Under the pieces are notes generated by a model, which worked only from the letters and a program-made list of their open reading frames with translations, did not search any database and was not told the origin of the DNA. 64,000 nt of DNA from an uncultured Flavobacteriaceae bacterium (GTDB taxonomy: Bacteria; Bacteroidota; Bacteroidia; Flavobacteriales; Flavobacteriaceae): NCBI GenBank assembly GCA_947500585.1, contig CANMSN010000001.1, positions 558,001 to 622,000 on the forward strand. The letters are read 5' to 3'. Positions 17,701 through 23,866 of the stretch are shown here, in pieces. How positions within the stretch are numbered: the stretch's first letter is position 1; each line of letters opens with the position of its first letter. The translations under genes were made by a program, and so were the position numbers.

Positions 17701-18779
17701 GATCCTGGCGTAATTTCGACAGCTAAAGTGATTATATCCGTTAACGGATCATATACATGCATTTCTCTACCTGAGCCTGGTGTTTCAGCTTGGAAGTATA
17801 TTTTCCCATTTAGCTTTATTAAGTTACTAACTACTGAATTATCCCCATTAAATAACTCCTTGTAAGTAGTAGTGTTATTTGTAATGTCATAAATGGTTAG
17901 TGTATTGGTTAGTGTAGTGTTAATATCTGAAGGAAAATATAACTTATTATTATGACCAACTGGTTGCTTCTTTGACCTGTACATGGAAGCCTCTTGAGCT
18001 GTCTGATTTAAAGTGTTGTACTTATAATGCTTCATAGTCTGATTAACTAATGGCTCAACATTAGCAAATAAATCATTGGCATAGATAATAACATCTTTTG
18101 GCCTATTCATTGATGAAATTGAGCCTTTTGCTCCATTATTAATATTATAAAAATGTAAAATATTTGTACCGGCAGAGGCTGATAAATAAACATTATCATT
18201 TAGAAAATACATTGGACCATCCATTTGTGAACCTGCGGTAACATTAAAATTCATATCAATTTTAGTGAACGCAATCCCATCATAAGTAGCTAGGGTAGAC
18301 CTAGTATTCTGAACACCAAAATTAGTGGAGGCCTCAAAATATAGTACACCGTTAACATCAAGCATATACTTAGGGTTAATTTCATTAAAAGAACTAAATG
18401 AAGTAGGCGGTATTACTTGTGTTATAGTGTTTGTTACATCATCATAAACATATAGCTCTGAGAATGTGCCACCAGTAATTACTTGAGCTGCAAAATATAG
18501 TTTACCATGGCTAACCGCTTTATAAGATGGATTACTGCCCGAACTTCCTGGCAATAGATCAGAAACCATAGTAGTTGTGCTTAAAATAGGATTATATACC
18601 CACAACTCGTTTCCATGAGTTCCGTCATCTGCTGTGAAGTATAAATTACCGTTATATTCAATAAACCCCTTTGGATTACTACTCCCTGAAAGATTAATGT
18701 CTTCAATTAATTGTTGCCCTGCTGTAGTTAAACTAACTATTAAACACAATAGTAGGCTGAATAAGTAATGTTTTTTCAT
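14763..18779 (-). CDS. Large secreted multidomain protein with T9SS type A sorting domain
   Basis: 1338 residues from the ATG at 18779 (MKKHYLFSLLLCLIVSLTTA, a signal peptide); an upstream in-frame start at 18809 is less likely. The first 400 residues hold repeats of the kind GNELWVYNP / GREMHVYDP (ELWxxDGT-like propeller). A cadherin-like segment and three fibronectin III-like repeats with internal duplications follow (SWTASATAFNGYRWW, SWTASPDAANGYRWY). Then come a Calx-beta-like segment and VCBS/FG-GAP repeats (VGDIDGDGDMDVIVANG). The last 75 residues are a T9SS type A sorting domain (YPNPVKNEF ... NISDLESGLYFV ... VKILKE). Probable cell-surface or released protein. Regulatory site 1 lies upstream. 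Confidence 0.9.
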   Translation of the reverse strand: MKKHYLFSLLLCLIVSLTTAGQQLIEDINLSGSSNPKGFIEYNGNLYFTADDGTHGNELWVYNPILSTTTMVSDLLPGSSGSNPSYKAVSHGKLYFAAQVITGGTFSELYVYDDVTNTITQVIPPTSFSSFNEINPKYMLDVNGVLYFEASTNFGVQNTRSTLATYDGIAFTKIDMNFNVTAGSQMDGPMYFLNDNVYLSASAGTNILHFYNINNGAKGSISSMNRPKDVIIYANDLFANVEPLVNQTMKHYKYNTLNQTAQEASMYRSKKQPVGHNNKLYFPSDINTTLTNTLTIYDITNNTTTYKELFNGDNSVVSNLIKLNGKIYFQAETPGSGREMHVYDPLTDIITLAVEITPGSGDAAPTELFVFNNEIYFQSADGVNGREFWKYDGSFVTNNSPTTVGTIPNISQTQNSTTNQTIDLTQYFADAEDGASGLTYSVTSTDPSYFSASISGTNLLVNFNTGFGGPDTVTVQVTDSGGLSVTQSFTVTVSQATCGQPTNVTASNIVFETADISWTAVPQAVNGYTWYVMIQGEVPNQGGTNAVATGGVSDSVTTASVTGLTFNTAYDVYVQTFCADNTASNLSIVTSFTTLSCESVTNLAITKTTDTSVSISWTASATAFNGYRWWLMNPGDVPGVDTEIQTQAVSAGTVATVSNLSASTSYDLYLQSVCDTGFGSALNAFVSFTTTASCDAPTNVSATNITTSSLDLSWTASPDAANGYRWYILPSGSTDTAQAIETNVTTVTSVTGVNASNLSAGTSYDAYVVSRCSATINSGLSLVETFTMPSALPLITLGSVVSNVLFDESLSNNLVITLSASQQATQDIDVTLAFSGSASYNSDYSIISNTVTIPQGASSYTLPIPLVDDNELEAIENIIIDIVGVANGIEDGVQQTQLLIQDNEPSNISFTDSGQTLVTLANDVVLGDFDNNTGLDALFAKANFSDRVLFNNGSGVLSNSGQTLGLESSTLQMAVGDFDGSGPNDVVLAKGLSCDVLLNNSGIYSPSVTIGSGNTNNAVEVEDIDLDGLDDIIIGKVGEVEVYINDYITNNFMLDFSLSQTLSFGTSSSTVNDMKISDFNQDSNLDLVVATLDSSYVFYGTGGGQFNTTAILLPNEENASGVDVFDIDNNGFKDFVFAQAFTSFPNQIVLNNGTSGFSLMPLTPMQSFNSTDVAFVDLDNDNDMDVVFSNSTRNIFWENIGGAFAGNEFVISADAFNSKALDVGDIDGDGDMDVIVANGGNSSTTSSRIWFNDLQTLSNNDFDTQNNVMLYPNPVKNEFIIKTQNSEIEKVEVFNVQGQLVKLFKPSESYNISDLESGLYFVSITSNQAISTVKILKE

Positions 18780-18835
18780 AATAAATAGATTTTTAGATTT
18801 GAATAACAAATATTGAGAAATAGATAAGGGTATGT

Positions 18836-18854
18836 ACTACCTATAATGGGTAGG
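18836..18854 (-). promoter_or_regulatory. 19-bp inverted-repeat promoter site 1 (1338-aa T9SS protein)
   Basis: The plus strand reads ACTACCTATAATGGGTAGG. In the gene's direction a -7-like AATATTTG follows after 21 bp. The repeat ends 56 bases before the ATG at 18779. Confidence 0.75.
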
Positions 18855-18979
18855 TATAAAAAACTAAAGCGCCAATTACATCTACGCTCCAGCTACTATA
18901 AACCTGTATTATTAAGAATAGAGATAATGAGATAATTATTTTAAATCTTCATTATTAATTGTATATTTTTTACTATACT

Positions 18980-19126
18980 TCAAAATACTATAGACCTTTC
19001 TCGACAAGCAAAATACTCTGCTTTACTACCAGAAAGATAAAACACCATCGTATATTCATTAAAGAAGCAATATCTATCTGGATGTCTAGCTACTAAAAAG
19101 AATCTGTTAGTTAAAATAATAGACAC
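18980..19126 (-). CDS. Possible small ORF or gene remnant (48 codons, GTG start)
   Basis: An open frame from a GTG at 19126 to a TGA at 18980 encodes aromatic-rich residues (HPDRYCFFNEYTMVFYLSG). It follows the lipoprotein gene by about 20 bases in the same direction. No signal peptide and no family is recognised. It could be a real third gene of that operon, or the tail of a decayed gene. The rest of 18855-19147 holds no other feature. Confidence 0.3.
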   Translation of the reverse strand: MSIILTNRFFLVARHPDRYCFFNEYTMVFYLSGSKAEYFACRERSIVF

Positions 19127-19147
19127 TCACGCTATTGGTGTAGTTTT

Positions 19148-19909
19148 TTAAGGCATTTTAATAATAGACTCTAATATTTCAACAAATGAAAATTTTTCGC
19201 CATAAAATGCAGCATTTGTAAACGCACTACATTTATAGAAATCTGTTCTGTTAATTGCTTTTTCAATTTCTGCATCAGATCTACCATAGGTGTCTTTTAC
19301 ATCGTTTACTAAATTATTTAAAGGATAATTCCAATTTCTCTTTGATTCCATCAAATCTTTTAACGTATTGTATCGGTTAAATAGCATACCCGATCTATCA
19401 ATACTAATGCATTTGTTATCTATGAGGGTTGGTTTTCCTTCTTTAAGAATGATCTCTTTAACATAGACCTCATCTTTTCTGTCTTTATAATATTTTGCTT
19501 TAATATCAAAGAAACCATCATCTGTTATACCTTTAATATTGTACTCTTCATTTTTGTATGTTTGAGTAAAATCTTGTAAACTAAAATAGCATAGTTTTCC
19601 ATCTACAAATATTAAAGCGCCTACATTGGAACTTCTATCACTAAAATAAAGTCCGTTATATACACTTAATTTTTGGTTTGGTTTATGTTGAAGGTCCAAT
19701 TTCTTTTGCTCTACTAACTCTTGCTTTTCAATTTTGGCTTCCTGTTTTTTTTGCTCAGCAGCGGCTTCGGCTTCTTGCATTCTTTTTTTTACTTTTGCTT
19801 CTGCTTCTGCTTTTAATTTTTCAGCTTTTTCTTGTGCTTTTTCTGCTTCTGATTTTCCGCTACATCCTAACATAAATAAACTTATTGTTATAATTAATAT
19901 TTGCTTCAT
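19148..19909 (-). CDS. Lipoprotein with coiled coil, unknown function
   Basis: 253 residues. The signal peptide ends in the lipobox LGCS (Cys16). Residues 20-75 are a highly charged Ala/Glu/Lys coiled coil. The rest is a globular domain (NGLYFSDRSSNVGALIFVDG, then LFNRYNTLKDLMESKRNW) that I do not recognise. The gene starts two bases after the 502-residue gene ends, so the two are cotranscribed from site 2. Being in the regulon suggests an envelope role linked to the secreted proteins. Confidence 0.75.
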   Translation of the reverse strand: MKQILIITISLFMLGCSGKSEAEKAQEKAEKLKAEAEAKVKKRMQEAEAAAEQKKQEAKIEKQELVEQKKLDLQHKPNQKLSVYNGLYFSDRSSNVGALIFVDGKLCYFSLQDFTQTYKNEEYNIKGITDDGFFDIKAKYYKDRKDEVYVKEIILKEGKPTLIDNKCISIDRSGMLFNRYNTLKDLMESKRNWNYPLNNLVNDVKDTYGRSDAEIEKAINRTDFYKCSAFTNAAFYGEKFSFVEILESIIKMP

Positions 19910-19911
19910 TA

Positions 19912-21420
19912 CTATTGTGCTTTTATAAATGTGTACCCTAATCCTGGTTCCATAAAAGTATATTTATCATTGTGCCTACCTCTGGTACTGGAACTGTGTC
20001 CGATGAGTTTACCTTCTGAAATTTTAAACGGAAATGTTTTTTTTGTGTATTTCCCTTGTGAATCTTCTACTTCAAAAACTATAGTGTACTGACCATTTTC
20101 TAATTCTTCAAGGTGAATATATTGTGCATTCATGTCTGCATTTTTAACCAATACAGAACCTTCGGCAGTCCACGTTCCTCTGGTAACACTTGCAGTTCTA
20201 TGGTATTTTTTACCTGTGTTTGCTGTTCTTCTTTCAGGCAACAAAATACCTATTCTCGATGAACCTTTATAAATAGTACCTTTATACTTAACTTCTGAAG
20301 TTATCGCTTGCTTATACTCACTTTCTACTTCTGGATTGTCATAATCCATGTAGAACATGAATTGCAATCTATTTTTTCCTTCATTTCTAGTAGTAGTTGT
20401 AGTTATATAACCCCAATCTTCCCAAGGACCTTTTAAAAAGTAAACTTCTGGAAAAGTAGAGTAAGGGTCTTTCGCCTTCTTTTTTATTACTTTAAAAGGA
20501 AATGTAAAAAAGTGTGTTCCTGTTCCATAAAACTTTAAATTATATTCACCTTCCCTCATTTGTATTATTTTATCAAAGCCATTACCTTTATGTTGTTCAC
20601 CGAAACTAAACGTATTTTGATAAGGGTTTACATCGAAATAAAATGTTCCTAATTCTTCTTGGGTTTGCCTATTTACAACTTTTGCTAGAACCATAACTTC
20701 TTCTTTTGTCTGACCGCTGTAGTTTGGTATATCACCACCTTCTAAATCTGGTGGTAAGAACGAAAATATAAGTTTAGGTATTTGTAATTTTCCATCTAAA
20801 GACATTGTAAGACCCGTATAGTGCGCTAATAAGCTATGTAAGGTCACCCCGGGCCAAATCCGAGAACTTGAAAAGTCTAACTTAACATCAGGTCCCGATT
20901 TACCCATTGCATTTCTGCTTACATTAACACCTTGGGATTTTAGTCGCTTTAAGTTTGCTAATTCTTGCTCTCTTCGATCTTTTCTTTTAGATTCAAGTTC
21001 TTCTTTTCGTTCTTGTTCCAAGGTAGCTTTTCTGTTTTCCGAAGCCTTTTTTTCTTGCTCTAAAGCTACTTCTCTAGGGTCTTTTCCTATTTTACTTTCT
21101 AAGTTATTTAGGCGAGATTCTAATGTGCTAACATTTATACTTGGGTTTAATTCTTTAATAGTAGATATTCCTTTTTTTATATATTTAGCGTTATTTGTAC
21201 TGGCACCATAATTTTTGTTTTCTATGGCTTCTTCTAATTTGACAAATTGCCTTTCCATAGTTTTTAAAGTATTAATGCTTTTAAAAGAAAGGTTTTCTAA
21301 TTGGATTCCCATTATTTCGGTTTTCTTCATTTTGTTAAAAGTATTAACTTGTGCGTATGTTTGACTAAAACATATAGAGAGTGTGAATAGTGCAAGAAAT
21401 ATGATCTTTATTTTTTTCAT
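19912..21420 (-). CDS. Exported protein with coiled coil and beta-rich C-terminal half, unknown function
   Basis: 502 residues with a clear signal peptide (ending TYAQ). Residues 100-165 are a Lys/Glu/Arg-rich coiled coil. The C-terminal 330 residues look beta-rich, with segments such as LKFYGTGTHFFTFPFKVIKK and NGQYTIVFEVEDSQGKYTKK that suggest immunoglobulin-like sandwiches. There is no T9SS tail and no lipobox, so it is probably periplasmic. No family is recognised. It is first in an operon with the coiled-coil lipoprotein and is preceded by site 2. Confidence 0.75.
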   Translation of the reverse strand: MKKIKIIFLALFTLSICFSQTYAQVNTFNKMKKTEIMGIQLENLSFKSINTLKTMERQFVKLEEAIENKNYGASTNNAKYIKKGISTIKELNPSINVSTLESRLNNLESKIGKDPREVALEQEKKASENRKATLEQERKEELESKRKDRREQELANLKRLKSQGVNVSRNAMGKSGPDVKLDFSSSRIWPGVTLHSLLAHYTGLTMSLDGKLQIPKLIFSFLPPDLEGGDIPNYSGQTKEEVMVLAKVVNRQTQEELGTFYFDVNPYQNTFSFGEQHKGNGFDKIIQMREGEYNLKFYGTGTHFFTFPFKVIKKKAKDPYSTFPEVYFLKGPWEDWGYITTTTTRNEGKNRLQFMFYMDYDNPEVESEYKQAITSEVKYKGTIYKGSSRIGILLPERRTANTGKKYHRTASVTRGTWTAEGSVLVKNADMNAQYIHLEELENGQYTIVFEVEDSQGKYTKKTFPFKISEGKLIGHSSSTRGRHNDKYTFMEPGLGYTFIKAQ

Positions 21421-21493
21421 CTGTTAAATATTCTTTTTTTTGGAATTATTACATTTTACCCATGTAAAACTATTTACATAAATATTAAGTTGT

Positions 21494-21512
21494 ACTACCC
21501 AAAATAGGTGGT
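21494..21512 (-). promoter_or_regulatory. 19-bp inverted-repeat promoter site 2 (502-aa gene operon)
   Basis: The plus strand reads ACTACCCAAAATAGGTGGT. On the minus strand TAGTTTTA follows after 21 bp. The repeat lies 73 bases before the ATG at 21420 and just beyond the terminator of the 59-codon gene. Confidence 0.8.
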
Positions 21513-21520
21513 AAATAAAA

Positions 21521-21548
21521 AAGGTACTAGTTGATTTCTAGTACCTAA
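21521..21548 (-). terminator. Rho-independent terminator of the 59-codon gene
   Basis: On the minus strand, GGTACTAG-AAATCAA-CTAGTACC is followed by a T-run. It lies about 20 bases after the small gene's stop codon. Confidence 0.85.
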
Positions 21549-21567
21549 ATCTTATAAGAAGCCTTGA

Positions 21568-21747
21568 TTAAACCAAACCAACAATCTCATTAGTAAATTC
21601 TGTGTTATTAATCATTTTGAAATGACTTTCGATCTCAATACTTTTTTGTTGTATTTCAAATTGATTTACTGAAGCGGCTGAACCACCTTGAGCTCCTGCT
21701 TGTAATAACGATGGGAAAAGCGCTAATAATGTGAAAATAATATTCAT
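21568..21747 (-). CDS. Small ORF, 59 aa, with signal-peptide-like N-terminus
   Basis: ATG at 21747, stop at 21568. The N-terminus MNIIFTLLALFPSLLQAGAQ looks like a short signal peptide, followed by a polar, glutamate-rich segment (EIQQKSIEIESHFKM). No family is recognised. Its own promoter-type site 3 lies 52 bases upstream and a strong terminator lies right behind, so it is a one-gene transcription unit. That arrangement is the main reason to believe it. The product could be a small exported or surface peptide. Confidence 0.65.
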   Translation of the reverse strand: MNIIFTLLALFPSLLQAGAQGGSAASVNQFEIQQKSIEIESHFKMINNTEFTNEIVGLV

Positions 21748-21799
21748 GATAAAAATTTTAAATTAGATTATAAATTTAGATATAACCTTGATGCTGCGT

Positions 21800-21818
21800 A
21801 CTACCCAAAATAGGTGAG
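21800..21818 (-). promoter_or_regulatory. 19-bp inverted-repeat promoter site 3 (59-aa peptide gene)
   Basis: The plus strand reads ACTACCCAAAATAGGTGAG. In the gene's direction TAAATTTA follows after 21 bp, and the ATG is 52 bases from the repeat. Confidence 0.8.
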
Positions 21819-21822
21819 ATAG

Positions 21823-22338
21823 CTACTTATATAATGAATTGAAGAGATTGGTCATTAATTGATAAGAACGATTATGACCATTTAGTTTTTTAAAATCTTT
21901 AGAATTGCCCCATATTAATTTTGCTTCACCAGAGATGTGACTGTATTCTCGACCTGCACAATACATTTTACTGCATAACCTATCAATTACAAAAATTGAG
22001 TCTTGTTGGCCTCCTATGAAATCAATACTTCTTTTTTTTACGAATGATGCGACTTCTTCTGTAACATTACTTTCAGTAACAAAAACTGAATTTATATTTG
22101 GCACAGACAGTCTTAAAGACTTGGGTAATTTAAAATCTTTGTTAGCAATAATTTTTGAGGTTTCGTGACACTCCTTAATCTTTTCAGTAGAAAGGTTTTC
22201 GTCATACCTTACAAAATAATAATCTGTAAATTTCAGGAACATAAAATGGCTGCCTTTTTTTTGAGCCAAAAAAATAGTGTCTGAAATGGTTTCAACATCA
22301 AACCCTAAATCATTAAAATATAGTCTTATATTATTCAT
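21823..22338 (-). CDS. Unknown cytosolic protein (171 aa) of the regulon block
   Basis: 171 residues with no signal peptide or membrane segment. Mixed alpha/beta composition (FLAQKKGSHFMFLKFTDYYF; YCAGREYSHISGEAKLIWG near the C-terminus). I do not recognise a family. It starts only ten bases after the T-tract of a terminator-like hairpin (22348-22380), and no 19-bp site lies directly in front. It therefore probably depends on read-through from the 53-codon gene upstream. Confidence 0.7.
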   Translation of the reverse strand: MNNIRLYFNDLGFDVETISDTIFLAQKKGSHFMFLKFTDYYFVRYDENLSTEKIKECHETSKIIANKDFKLPKSLRLSVPNINSVFVTESNVTEEVASFVKKRSIDFIGGQQDSIFVIDRLCSKMYCAGREYSHISGEAKLIWGNSKDFKKLNGHNRSYQLMTNLFNSLYK

Positions 22339-22347
22339 AATATTTTA

Positions 22348-22380
22348 ATAAAAATGGGCACCAAATATGTCTTAGCGCCC
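22348..22380 (-). terminator. Terminator or attenuator between the 53-codon gene and the 171-aa gene
   Basis: On the minus strand, GGGCGCTAA and TTGGTGCCC form a 9-bp stem (with G-T pairs), followed by ATTTTTATT. It ends about ten bases before the next ATG at 22338. Confidence 0.7.
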
Positions 22381-22401
22381 AAATAAAAATTGAGATTTCA
22401 A

Positions 22402-22563
22402 TTAAAAATTACTACGAATAGATTGTATTTCTACTCTAATATCATCGCCAGTTTCAGCTATTCTGGCTACTTCTACCAGAGGCTGACCCTCTTCTACTGC
22501 TTGATTAAGTTCCGCTGTATTTAATGCTAAAAGCGCATAAAGCATAATTAATATTGATTCCAT
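22402..22563 (-). CDS. Small ORF, 53 aa, with hydrophobic N-terminus
   Basis: ATG at 22563, stop at 22402. It begins with a hydrophobic run (MESILIMLYALLALNTAELN) and continues with an acidic, amphipathic segment (QAVEEGQPLVEVARIAE). It resembles no family I know. Site 4 lies 57 bases upstream and a terminator hairpin follows, the same layout as the 59-codon gene. It could be a membrane-inserted or exported peptide. Confidence 0.65.
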   Translation of the reverse strand: MESILIMLYALLALNTAELNQAVEEGQPLVEVARIAETGDDIRVEIQSIRSNF

Positions 22564-22620
22564 ATTTTTAAATTTTAAGTTAATACTGAATCAAAAATAT
22601 AGATTATGTAGCTTGATAGA

Positions 22621-22639
22621 ACTACCTAAAATAGGTAGC
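22621..22639 (-). promoter_or_regulatory. 19-bp inverted-repeat promoter site 4 (53-aa peptide gene)
   Basis: The plus strand reads ACTACCTAAAATAGGTAGC. In the gene's direction TATTTTTG follows after 21 bp, a full TAnnTTTG match. The ATG is 57 bases from the repeat. Confidence 0.85.
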
Positions 22640-22649
22640 GAATTAAATA

Positions 22650-23183
22650 CTATAACTTATAAAAGTCCTCTCTTAATGTTGAGCTTCTAGGTGTGGTCGT
22701 GGATTTTTTAATGACATCATAAGCCGCTCCCCATAGTACAGTCTCATCATTTTTTATGTGTTGCATAATATTGACCATTTCGGTATATGGAATTAGCTTG
22801 TAAGCCTCCTCTAGTTTCACCCATTTAATATCTGAGCAACCAAGCGGAATTTGTAAATCGCCAGAACTATATTTAGCAGTATAATATTGCATTAATGTAG
22901 GATTGGGTCTGGTATTGTAATGAAAAGTGATTAAAGCATTCAGTTTAACCTTATCTACTCCTATCCCATGGTTAGATGCCATGAGGTCAACAAACTCATT
23001 AACCGTTTTAGAGCCCTTGTATCTTTTGCCAGGAATTTCCCAGGCATCTTTCCACTTTACTAACATAACTTCATTTTTCTCATTAGTTACAAACAGCTTG
23101 AAAAATGAATAATTATCTACAACCATCAGAGCGCAAGAGCTAAGAGATATTAAAAGGGCTAAAATTAAATTAAGTTTTTTCAT
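22650..23183 (-). CDS. Nudix-fold-like lipoprotein with degenerate Nudix box
   Basis: 177 residues. A signal peptide ends in the lipobox SLSSC (Cys17). The remainder resembles a Nudix hydrolase fold: NEVMLVKWKDAWEIPGKRY is the usual strand-loop before the Nudix box, and WVKLEEAYKLIPYTEMV is a typical C-terminal helix. The box itself (normally GX5EX7REUXEEXGU) is degenerate: EFVDLMASNHGI lacks the REXXEE catalytic glutamates. Hydrolase activity is therefore unlikely; a binding role is more plausible. It begins 8 bases after the response regulator, in the same operon. Confidence 0.65.
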   Translation of the reverse strand: MKKLNLILALLISLSSCALMVVDNYSFFKLFVTNEKNEVMLVKWKDAWEIPGKRYKGSKTVNEFVDLMASNHGIGVDKVKLNALITFHYNTRPNPTLMQYYTAKYSSGDLQIPLGCSDIKWVKLEEAYKLIPYTEMVNIMQHIKNDETVLWGAAYDVIKKSTTTPRSSTLREDFYKL

Positions 23184-23191
23184 GACTTGTA

Positions 23192-23812
23192 TTATATTAA
23201 TTTTCTATCTGAAGCTTCACGTATTGCATCCTCTTTTGTATGCACTTGAAGCTTATCATAAATATTTTTAATGTGGTATTTTATGGTGTTCGGGCTTATT
23301 GCTAAGTCTATGGCTATGGATTTATAACTACTACCACGAGAAAGTTTAGTAAGCACCTCTGTTTCGCGTTCTGTTAAAATAGTTTCTGGCGCTCTTTGAA
23401 AAGATTGCACTACCATTTTGGCAATATTAATACTCATAGGCGCACCTCCTGATAATGCTTCTTCTAAAGCATTTATGAGTTTCTCGGAAGTTGCATTTTT
23501 TGTAAGATAACCTGAAGCTCCTGCACACAAAGCATCAAAAACAGTTTCAGAATTTTCATAAACTGTGACCATTATAATGATGGTATTTGGGCTTATTTTT
23601 TTAATTTCTTTTGTACATTGAATACCATTCATTTTAGGTAGTTCAATATCCATTAAAACAATATGTGGTAAATCTTCCTTAAAATATAAAATTGCATCTT
23701 CTGCGTTTAAATATGAACCAACAACCTTATAGTTTTCTGTGCTATTAATAATTTCACAGAACACATCATTAAGGGGTTCGTTATCCTCTATTATTACTAT
23801 TTTATGATTCAT
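23192..23812 (-). CDS. NarL/LuxR-family response regulator 1
   Basis: 206 residues from the ATG at 23812 (MNHKIVIIEDNEPLN). The receiver domain has the acidic pair EDN, the phosphoacceptor Asp in VLMDIELP, and the conserved T and K (MVTVYEN; YLTKN). The C-terminal LuxR helix-turn-helix is LTERETEVLTKLSRGSSYK ... NTIKYHIKNIYDKLQV. It closely resembles response regulator 2, especially in the recognition helix. It follows the TPR kinase and has its own promoter site 5 inside the kinase stop region. It is the most likely binder of the ten 19-bp repeats. Confidence 0.95.
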   Translation of the reverse strand: MNHKIVIIEDNEPLNDVFCEIINSTENYKVVGSYLNAEDAILYFKEDLPHIVLMDIELPKMNGIQCTKEIKKISPNTIIIMVTVYENSETVFDALCAGASGYLTKNATSEKLINALEEALSGGAPMSINIAKMVVQSFQRAPETILTERETEVLTKLSRGSSYKSIAIDLAISPNTIKYHIKNIYDKLQVHTKEDAIREASDRKLI

Positions 23813-23847
23813 GTTTTTCAAAATTACGAAATAAGAAAAATCCTAAT

Positions 23848-23866
23848 ACCACCTTATTCAGGTAGT
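23848..23866 (-). promoter_or_regulatory. 19-bp inverted-repeat promoter site 5 (response regulator 1, inside kinase 3' end)
   Basis: The plus strand reads ACCACCTTATTCAGGTAGT and overlaps the stop codon of the kinase gene. In the gene's direction a perfect -7 element TAATTTTG (23819-23826) starts after exactly 21 bp. The ATG at 23812 is six bases further on, so the transcript would be nearly leaderless. Confidence 0.75.
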
